Assembly: GCA_016858145.1 (NCBI GenBank)
Contig: JAEHOE010000101.1
Span: 424,541 to 488,540 of the forward strand
Reading direction: 5' to 3'
DNA: 64,000 nucleotides
Origin: Edaphochlamys debaryana
Lineage: Eukaryota; Chlorophyta; Chlorophyceae; Chlamydomonadales
The first letter of the stretch is position 1, and each line of letters starts with the position of its first letter. Of the stretch, positions 56,959 to 64,000 are shown in pieces. The notes below the pieces were generated by a model. The model saw only the letters and a list, made by a program, of their open reading frames with translations, did no database searches and was not told the origin of the DNA. The translations under genes and the position numbers were made by a program.

Positions 56959-57238
56959 AGGCCCTTTCCCCAAGGCCCTTCTCCAGGGCCCTTTCCCCAA
57001 GGCCCTTCCCCAGGCCCTTTCCCCAAGGCCCTTCCCCAAGGCCCTTTCACAAAGGCCCTTTCCCCAATGGCCCTTCCCCCAAGGCCCTTCCCCCAAGGCC
57101 CTTTCCCCCTTCCCCAGGCCCTTTCCCCCTTCCCCAGGCCCTTTCCCCGAGGCCCTTCCCCAAGGCCCTTTCCCAAGGCCCCTTTCCCCAAGGCCCTTCC
57201 CCCAGGCCCTTCCCCAAGGCCCTTCCCCCAAGGCCCAG
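56959..57238 (+). repeat. Minisatellite of AAGGCCCTTTCCCC-like units
   Basis: Roughly 18-20 units of 12-16 bp (AAGGCCCTTCCCC and variants) inside the TIR element. Open frames in both strands through it are artefacts of the repeat. Confidence 0.9.
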
Positions 57239-57243
57239 CGTTG

Positions 57244-57493
57244 AGCGCAGCCCCCGAAGCTCCAGCCTTGGCGGCTTTTTAAAAGCATCCTGGCCAGCCT
57301 GCTGGACGGCCTCGTCGAATAGCCGCTCGCCCTCCTCGCCGAGCTGGCCCGGAGTCGTGAGGACCAAGACTTCGTGCCTCAGGAACTCGCTGGCCACAAC
57401 GTGCACCAGTGTGCCCCCATTTAACTAGCTGCTGGATTGCGTCACGGTAGCGGCCCTTGTGACACACCGCCTCCAGCGTGGTCTTCACAACGG
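57244..57493 (-). pseudogene. Frameshifted ORF remnant inside the TIR element
   Basis: Two non-random peptide stretches lie on the minus strand in different frames. TTLEAVCHKGRYRDAIQQLV (upstream part) is followed within about 20 nt by LVHVVASEFLRHEVLVLTTP and LGEEGERLFDEAVQQAGQDA. The break suggests one frameshift in a decayed gene. Spacing and the hydrophobic strand after a helix recall OTU-like proteases or transposon accessory proteins, but I cannot assign a family. Confidence 0.45.
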
Positions 57494-58063
57494 AAATTGG
57501 TCTTCATGGCAGCTCCCGCGGGCCTGTTGGTCCCCGCGGGAGTCTGTGGTGCTATGCGGACTGAAGTGTGAGTAGCAAACTATCCCCGCCGGTCCAAGAG
57601 GCCTGGTTCAAGCCAATTGGGGTCTCCCCATCCGGGATGATTATGGTCCATCGAGCTTAGAGCAAGTGCACCGTGTCGCGACTGCCCTCAGATAATTGTG
57701 CAAGGTTAGCTAGCAACACACCCAGACTGAGTACGCCGGGCGTGGAGGTTGAGCCCCCAGACATGTCGACGGCATATTGGAGCGTGGTCGATACCGTAAC
57801 TTTCCCTGCTCTTAATCACAAGCGATAGGGATAACGAAAGTAAGCTTGTGGCATCGCGGGCCAGGCGTGAATCGCCATGTTTATGTGTGACACAGGCCAC
57901 GCACGCACGCACGCACGCACGCCAACACGGGGTGATCCCGGGGGGCTTCGCCGCCCGAAGAGCCTGACGGCGGCGTCTCAGCCCAAATATTTTGGGTGTG
58001 TAAATCAGGTCTCTACCCCGTTGGTGTGGTCGCTCCGCTTGCGGACGCCATCTGCCCCCCGGT

Positions 58064-58645
58064 CAGCGTTGCTATCTTCCCAGGGCCGAAGTGCGGGAGG
58101 TCCCGCACTTGGACCTCGGGTCCAAGCCCAAGAGTGTGAAAGCGGGCCGCACTTCGTGGCCCTTGGCGGCCCAAAACGTGCGGCCGCACTTGGCAAGCGC
58201 TTGCCGCCCAGAAGTGCGGGAGAGTGCGGTGAAGTGTACGTAGCGGAGGGCGCCGCGTTCTGGAGACCTGTTTCAAGCGGATGAGTCTGCCTGGCTCTCG
58301 CCCTGGCGCATGAGCTGATGTAGGTGGGCAACTGGGGGTATTGAAATCCAGCAGCAACCCCGTTGTGCATGCTGCAAGTGTATTTGATGCGGGCTGGACG
58401 GTGGGGGTGGGAAGGGGACTGCCTGCTCGGCTGGCCGCGCCCGTTCGGTGGGCCCCCAGGGGTTGAGGGGCCCCCGCACCTGAGCCGCCAGAAGGCTCAA
58501 AAATGTGCCGGCGCGGGCCGCACTCGCAACCAAACTTTGCTACAAAAGTGCGGGAGCTTCCGCACTTGAGGCTCTTTCCGTCACCAAAAGTGCGGGATGC
58601 ATGGCCTCACTCCCCCACACTTCCGCACTAAGATAGCAAACACTG
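58064..58645. mobile_element. 582-bp hAT-type MITE with 8-bp target-site duplication
   Basis: The ends are inverted: left CAGCGTTGCTATCTT, right (reverse complement) CAGTGTTTGCTATCTT. The direct repeat CCCCCGGT flanks it exactly at 58,056-58,063 and 58,646-58,653. An 8-bp duplication and CAG-starting termini are typical of the hAT superfamily. Both subterminal regions carry many copies of AAGTGCGGGA in both orientations, as expected for transposase-binding repeats. There is no coding capacity, so it must have been moved in trans. Confidence 0.9.
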
Positions 58646-58653
58646 CCCCCGGT

Positions 58654-59583
58654 GCCCCTGTACGGTGGAGCCAAGACAGGAGTGCCCGCGACTGCTGCAT
58701 ACCCGCACTGTGCGCCCCGTGAGCTACGGCCCCCTTAAGGCTACGGCTTAACTTGTAACAGAGCCGCCAGCAGCCTCCCACTCCGCAGGGCCTAACAGGC
58801 ATAATCAACAGATGAGGAAGCCGTCAGTCAGGACATAGTCGAGGAGGTAGGAAGGGGCCCCTGCCCCCAGTAGACTACCCGAAAGGACACAAGATAGGTA
58901 AGCGGTGTAAGGGTAGCGGACCTATAGATGCTGCAGATCGAGCGTGCGATCGAGCGAGCGTGTGTGTGTGCCTCCACCCTGGGGTGGTTGAACATCTGAG
59001 GGGACTGGGCTTTGCCCTGCATGTGGAAGAGTCTGGGCGAGTGATTCCCACCTTGGATGGAGCATGCAGGACATGGGAGTTATAGCAATAGGTAGGTGAG
59101 TTCCTGGGGAGGTGGGCATAGCCCCCGCATAGCACACAAGCAGCAAGGCTTTCTAGCACCACACGGAGCGGTATATATGGGCGGACGATGTAGTCGGGGA
59201 TGCAGCTGAGCAGCGGCGGCTACGAACTGCAGACCCGGGCAGGCTATGGGAAGCGCGCGACGGCCCGCACTGGAAGCCTGACAGAGCACGGTACCGTCGC
59301 TGCCACACTATCGTAGGAGTTCGGTGGTTGCTGGAAGTCGTTGGGAGTTGACTGGGGAACGACCTGTGTGCGCACCTGACTGGTGTGTGGTACGGCATGC
59401 ATGCTGTACAGCAGCCTCCTCCTGTTCGCGGAGGGGCATAGGCCTGCGCCTGGCTACCGTCTTGTTAAGACGGTAGCACCGTAATATACACGTAGTGACT
59501 GTAACTCGGAAGTGTGCTGTCTGCTATCTCCCGTGCCCTTCGGCGCAGTCCGTGCTTCCGTCGAAACCAGCAGAGCCGCGCTC
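58654..59583. other. Unassigned stretch between MITE and LINE
   Basis: No supported gene. It has a GCGATCGAGCGAGCGTGTGT-type short tandem near 58,940-58,975 and otherwise nothing recognisable. Confidence 0.4.
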
Positions 59584-61684
59584 TTTTTTTTTTTTTTTTC
59601 ACGTGCCGGGTTGTTACACCAGAGGTCAGAGCAGCCAGAGAGCCAGAGACAGCAGAGAGCCAGAGAACCAGAGACAGCAAAAGAGAGAGGCAGGGTTAAC
59701 CAGAAGAGAAGAAAGCTGAAGCACACAGGCACAAAAGTCGAAGGACAGCAGAAACCCAGACTCGCACCCCTAGATCCCGCCAGCACCTGTCCCGAAGCCC
59801 AAACGCCACGCAACACCCCCCTTCCCCCCCCCTCCCCACCCGACCCGCGCCCAGCCCTCATCCCCCCCTCCCAAACCACAGGTCAGGCACCCAAGCCAGC
59901 AAACGAAAGCCCATGCCTCCCGGATCACGAGAAAGGCACGTGCGGGGTAACAGCACCAGGAAAACCGGGAGCAGGGGCCACGACCCAAAACCTGGTGCTC
60001 AAAGTCCCCGCACGGCACACTGCATACACACCGAGCGAAGACCTACCGCCCCCCCCCCCCCAGTCACCCACAGACCCTAAGTAAGCAGTACTAAGCGCTC
60101 TCGCATCCGTTGGTTGGCCGCCGGCAAACTCCACCGCAGTCACGGTCCGGGGGCCGCAACTGGGTGCTGCAGGGACAGCCGCAAACTCCAGGCGCGGCGG
60201 CACTCCCTCCGCCGCGTTGCAACGTGCAGAGCACGCCCCCAGCCGCCCACACAGCGCAGAAAATCCGCCAGGTTGGCGGGCTTCAGCTGTGCAGTGAGGA
60301 AGGCGGTAGGCAGGGCGTCAAGGGCAGCGGGGGGAAGCGCAGCCGCCACAAAGCGCAGGCGGATGAGGCGCTGCAGCTCCGCCACCACCTCCCGGACCAC
60401 CGCCTCCGACGTCTGCTGCTCCGGCTCCCGAGACCAGTACGCCGCCCACAGGGCGTGCAGGAACGTGGCCCGGAGGGCCGTCCACAGGTCCGCCAGACGG
60501 CCGGAAGGGTACGACGCCCAGGCCGAGGAGCAGTCTCCCAGCATGAGTGCCGAGTTGGCCACAGGCGGCGGCTCCGCGGCCGGCGCCAGCGCTCCCCACA
60601 GGTTCCGCAACCACGACCGTGCGGCGTCGTAGGTGGGGCACTCGCAGAACACGTGCGTCAGGTGGGCCCACGGCGGCGGCTGGGCGTCCAGACAGCACGG
60701 CAGCTGGCACTGCGCCGCGCGCGGCAGTTTGACCCCGCGCCACCGGCGGCTCCAGCCCCTTCGCCGCACGGTATAGCCCGCAGGCGAGGCTGGCATGTTG
60801 CACGCGCCACAGCAGCACCTTGGCGGGCCGGCCCGCTGGGCAGCCCAAAGCCGCTGCCAAGCGGCACGCAGGGCAGAAGCGTCAGGGGGCAGCGGGCGGG
60901 GCGGGGTCGCAAGGTGCCCCCGGCGGCGCCCCTCGCCTCCTGCGGTGGCCGCCGCCCCACCCGTTGCCCCCCTGGCTCCCACCGCTGCTGGGCGCCGACG
61001 GGCCTGCACCCACCTCGGCGGCCGCTTGCAGGCGCGGCGAGCGCCGTGCCCCAGCGGGCGTGTTGCGAGGGCTGGAGCGGGTAGCGGGCGGACGCACGGA
61101 TGGGCGTCCCCTGCTGTTGTGCCGCAGCCGCTGACGTGCGGTGCAGCCAGGGGTCAAGCGCCACCGGATTGTCGCTGAAATGCTGTGCCCGGCTGGGCGG
61201 CAGATGGCGCGCCAGAGCCTCCAGCTGCCACGCCATCTCGCGCTGTGCCAGGAGCGTGCCGCCTACCTGACCGCCTGCCCTAGGGCTAGCGGCCGTACCG
61301 CTGCCGACTCTGCGGCCGGCAGCAGCTGTGGCCGCGGTGCCACCGAGCGCCGTGCCGCCGCCGATGCTCGCCCCGGGCCCCCCCAATCCCCGCCGCCGCC
61401 AAAGCCCTGGCCCTCCCGCCTGCCGCTGTCGCCTGCGCTGTCGCCGTCATCGCTGTGCTGTGCGCCCGCTGTCCCTGGGCCAGCGGCCGCACCGCTGCCA
61501 GCTCCGCCCGTTCCACCGCTTGCACCCACCTCGGGGGCTGGGGCGGGCGGCCAGGCGGCGGGGCGCACCGGCACGGCGGGCACTTCGGCGTTGGAGGCCG
61601 TCAGAGCCCGCCGCACCCTCCCGCACGGTGTAGTTATCGAGCCGGACGCCCGCAACGGTGCAGGCGGCAGGGTGCACGACCACC
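59584..61684 (-). mobile_element. LINE (non-LTR retrotransposon) 3' portion with poly(A), degenerate
   Basis: On the minus strand the element ends in ACGTG followed by a 16-nt A run (plus-strand T run 59,584-59,599). About 540 nt upstream is the stop of an open frame (60,140-61,009) encoding the C-terminal zinc-binding segment of a LINE reverse transcriptase: CQLPCCLDAQPP, then THVFCECPTYDAARSWL and an all-alpha tail (LADLWTALRATFLHALW). Upstream frames are broken, and the reverse-transcriptase core is not seen, so the copy is 5'-truncated or decayed. The 5' limit is set at the next poly(A) and is uncertain. Confidence 0.7.
60140..61009 (-). pseudogene. LINE ORF2 C-terminal fragment (zf-RVT-like region)
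   Basis: About 285 codons open to a TGA at 60,140-60,142. The pattern is W...LW, a Cys pair, then H..C.CP....W, as in the zinc-binding region after plant and algal LINE reverse transcriptases. No catalytic YxDD is present. Confidence 0.65.
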
Positions 61685-62175
61685 TTTTTTTTTTTTTTTT
61701 TCACGTTGGTGTGCTCCTCCCGCGCCGCCCAGCAGGTGCGGCGCGCGCGGCCCGTTTGGGCCCGCCGCTCCCGAGGACTGGCGGCCTCGTACTCCACCCG
61801 CTCTGCCGCCGTCCAGTGGCGGCGGTGTTTGGGGTACATAAGCACGCAGGCCCGGCCGCCAGCGAGCGTCGGGCTGCGGCGGCGACACCCCAGGGCCAGG
61901 CGCCACGAGGCGTCCCGTGTGCATCACCGCAAAAGTGCGGCCCAGACCGTCCGCTACCCACAACCCGTCGGGGCTGACCTGCCAGGGAGGGTCTTCGGGG
62001 GAGGGGGGCGGAGGAGGGGACAGGTGCGGGCGGGCGCTGCGCAGATGCTGCACGGCTGCAGCCAACCGCGGCGGCAGGCGCGGCGGAAGGGGCGCGTCAG
62101 AGAACACCCACTCCCAGCTGCGCGCCCCCTCTGGACGCATCCGTGCGAGCAGGGCCCGCGTCAGGAGCTTTGCTA
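61685..62175 (-). mobile_element. Second LINE-related fragment with poly(A), minus strand
   Basis: A 17-nt A run on the minus strand (plus 61,685-61,701) is preceded by ACACCAACGTG, matching the ACACACCAATGTG tail at about 63,160-63,172. Upstream coding sense is broken between two frames (WQVSPDGLWVADGLGRTFAV in one, RRHWTAAERVEYEAASPRER in another). It may have inserted into, or beside, the first LINE copy. The 5' limit is approximate. Confidence 0.5.
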
Positions 62176-62399
62176 GGCTAGGGCCTAGGGGTTGCGGCTG
62201 GGCAGCCTGCCCGCCCCTGCGGGCTTGGTTGCTTTCTAGGCCTTCCGCTGGGGCTCTGTGGTGCCTTTTGCCCTGGGGGGGAGCAGGGCCTGGGGCCCCA
62301 GACTCCGTTGGGTTGCAGCTCGAGGAGCAGGGCCTTTGGTCCCAGACTCTGGGGGGTGGCGGCTGGGGGTGCAGGGTCTTTGGTCTGGTGCTCCCTGGC

Positions 62400-63063
62400 T
62401 TCTGTCTGGCTGTCGTTAGGGCTGAGGGGTGCAGGCCCCCTTTGGAGCAGGTGGTTTAGGGTTTTCTTTTCTCGTGCCGGTTGCTCCGCCAGAGGTCAGG
62501 GCTGTCGTTGGGCTGAGGGGCGCAGGCCCCGATTGGTTCTGGTGGTTAGGGCTGTCATCGGGCTGAGGGGTGCCGGCCCCGGATGGTGCTGGTGGTTTAG
62601 GGCTTTCTTTTCTCGTGCCGGTTGTTCCGCCAGCGGTCAGGGCTGTCGTCGGGCTGAGAGGCGCAGGCCCCGGTTGGTGCTGGTGGTTAGGGCTGTCGTT
62701 GGGCTGAGGGGCGCAGGCCCCGGTTGGTGCAGGTGGTCAGGGCTGTCGTCGGGCTGAGAGGCGCAGGCCCCGGTTGTTGCTGGTGGTTCGGGCTGTCGTC
62801 GGGCTGAGGGGCGCAGGCCCCGTTTGGTGCGGGTGGTCTAGGGCTTTCTTTTCTCGTGCCGGTTGTTCCGCCCGAGGTCAGGGCTGTCGTCGGGCTGAGA
62901 GGCGCAGGCCTGGGTTGGTGCTGGTGGTTAGGGCTGTCGTTGGGCTGAGGGGCGCAGGCCCCGGTTGGTTCTGGTGGTTTGGGCTGTCGTCGGGCTGAGG
63001 GGTGCAGGCCCCGTTTGGTGCTGGTGGTTAGGGCTCTCGTCGGGCTGGGGGGGTGCAGGCCCC
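62400..63063. repeat. Tandem array of ~55-65-bp units interspersed with LINE-tail copies
   Basis: About ten copies of a unit containing GGGCTGTCGTCGGGCTGAGG followed by GCGCAGGCCCC and GGTTGGTGCTGGTGGTTA. Three times (about 62,464, 62,605 and 62,846) the array is interrupted by CTTTTCTCGTGCCGGTTG and CGCC.GAGGTCAGGG, which is the 3' tail of the LINE at 59.6 kb with a decayed poly(A). Confidence 0.85.
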
Positions 63064-63181
63064 TGGTCTGCTCTGTCCTTTTCTGCTCTGTTTCTGCGCT
63101 TTTCTGCCCTGTTTCTGCTCTTCTTCTGCTCTGGTCTGCTCTCGCCTGACCTGGTGTAACACACCAATGTGAAAAAAAAAA
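63064..63181 (+). mobile_element. LINE-type 3' tail with poly(A), plus strand
   Basis: CTGACCTGGTGTAACACACC, then AATGTG and an A run ending near 63,181. It mirrors the minus-strand tail at 59,584-59,640 (GTGTAACAACCCGGCACGTG plus A run), so members of one family sit in both orientations. It is preceded by a TCTGCTCT-rich tandem (63,066-63,145). Confidence 0.6.
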
Positions 63182-63364
63182 GTAGACCCTTGGGCCAGAA
63201 AACCCATGACCCCGGCCACAGCCACGCACTGGGACAGGGCCGTTCCCTGAAGCTCCCTCTCAGAAGACACCACCTCCGGTCAGGTCTAGCTATGCCCAGC
63301 TGAGACGTTCTGGGCACCTGCACCGGGTTCCTAACCACCAGACGCAGGCCATGACTATGCCCTT

Positions 63365-64000
63365 GCCAACCCCCTTGCAAGCATCGATTATATGTATTGA
63401 AGGGTTGAGAAGGCTTGGGAGGTGCGGGGACGCGGTGGGGCGAGAGCTGCGCGCTCTGGGAGACCCGGGGGAAGGCCGGGGGCCGGGGCCCGCGGACCCG
63501 CCTCCGCGCAAAATCGGCCCGCATTGCTCCGGGCCGTTCCAAGCCCGCCAACCCCCTTGCAAGCATCGATTATATGTATTGAAGGGTTGAGAAGGCTTGG
63601 GAGGTTGCGGGGACGCGGTGTGGGCGAGAGCTGCGCGCTCTGGGAGACCCGGGGGAAGGCCGGGGGCCGGGGCCGCGGACCCCGCCTCCGCGCAAAATCG
63701 GCCCGCATTGCTCCGGGCCGTTCCAAGCCCGCCAACCCCCTTGCAAGCATCGATTTATATGTATTGAAGGTTGAAAAGGCTTGGGAGGTGCGGGGACGCG
63801 GTGGGGCGAGAGCTGCGCGCTCTGGGAGACCCGGGGGAAGGCCGGGGGCCGGGGCCGCGGACCCCCGCCTCCGCGCAAAATCGGCCCGCTCTGCTCCGGG
63901 CCGTTACAAGCCCGCCAACCCCTTGCAAGCATCGACTAATATGTATTGAAGGGTTGAGCAGTAAGGCTTGGGAGGGTGCGGGGACGCGGTGTGGGGCGAG
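63365..64000. repeat. 183-bp satellite, at least 3.5 monomers, continuing past the window
   Basis: Monomers start at 63,365, 63,547, 63,731 and 63,914 (spacing 182, 184, 183) with GCCAACCCCCTTGCAAGCAT. Each has a TATATGTATTGAAGG segment and a GC-rich half ending in CGGGCCGTTCCAAGCC. Monomers are over 95% alike by eye. The open frames through them are artefacts. The 63,182-63,364 stretch before it shows nothing named. Confidence 0.95.

Larger units (their letters stand above)
54154..57987. mobile_element. 3.8-kb element with ~190-bp terminal inverted repeats, non-autonomous
   Basis: 54,154-54,345 and 57,785-57,987 are inverted copies of each other (about 90% by eye). They share GGCTCTTCGGGCGGCGAAGC, CACACATAAACATG, ATTCACGCCTGGCCCGCGAT and CGTTATCCCTATCGCTTGTG. 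The interior has no intact transposase, reverse transcriptase or recombinase. It carries a short minisatellite, a frameshifted ORF remnant, strong hairpins (54,520-54,557; 57,513-57,542) and three copies of GACTAAGCCTCC at 55.39, 55.60 and 55.71 kb. No target-site duplication could be identified, so the superfamily is open. Confidence 0.75.

Noticed and set aside
61447..61845. Minus frame reading through KKKKKK
   Set aside because: The lysines are a LINE poly(A) tail, so the frame joins two separate elements.
62308..63229. Frames of repeated [11 protein letters not shown] units
   Set aside because: Translation of a tandem array with no start context and equal openness on both strands.

Overview
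The window looks like nuclear DNA of a chlamydomonadalean (volvocine) green alga. It is very GC-rich. Genes are cut into many short exons by G- or C-rich GT-AG introns. Proteins carry long Ala/Gly/Pro/Gln tracts. Families include a PB1 Raf-like kinase, a secreted SRCR protein, a DNMT1-type methyltransferase and an RLSMT-like SET protein. The species is not assigned.

Layout. (1) 1-10,817 (-): a giant PB1/Raf-like protein kinase gene, 3' end outside the window, with a U2 snRNA gene (2,522-2,714, -) inside one intron. (2) 10,818-12,869: intergenic, with a degenerate tandem repeat. (3) 12,870-15,377 (-): an unrecognised membrane protein with a QP-repeat tail. (4) 15,867-16,059 (+): a second U2 gene, identical to and inverted relative to the first. 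(5) 16,227-21,567 (-): secreted SRCR-domain protein. (6) 22,536-31,574 (-): 21-exon DNMT1/MET1-type cytosine-5 DNA methyltransferase with an organelle-type presequence. (7) 32,896-37,585 (-): RMD1/RMND1 (DUF155) protein. (8) 38,903-42,608 (+): fucosyltransferase-like glycosyltransferase. (9) 43,813-48,754 (-): secreted beta-propeller-like protein. (10) 49,507-53,480 (+): SET-domain methyltransferase of the Rubisco-LSMT type. (11) 53,481-64,000: no host gene seen. This part holds a hairpin cluster, a 3.8-kb element with about 190-bp inverted termini, a 582-bp hAT-type MITE with a perfect 8-bp target duplication, several LINE 3' ends in both orientations, a tandem array containing LINE-tail sequence, and a 183-bp satellite running off the right edge.

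Gene models were built by hand from splice consensus, and reading phase was checked at each junction. Phase closes across every junction of the membrane-protein, SRCR, DNMT1, RMD1, glycosyltransferase, propeller and SET genes. One junction of the kinase (near 6.0-6.1 kb) stays unresolved. The genes do not form a pathway; they are ordinary neighbours.

The most unusual observation is that short tandem duplications spanning exon-intron junctions recur in six of the eight genes. They copy the exon edge together with its splice site into the adjoining intron. The extreme case is a seven-copy, 84-bp array at the exon that carries the end of the S-adenosylmethionine-binding half of the DNMT1 catalytic domain. 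No defence island, CRISPR array or prokaryotic-type operon is present.
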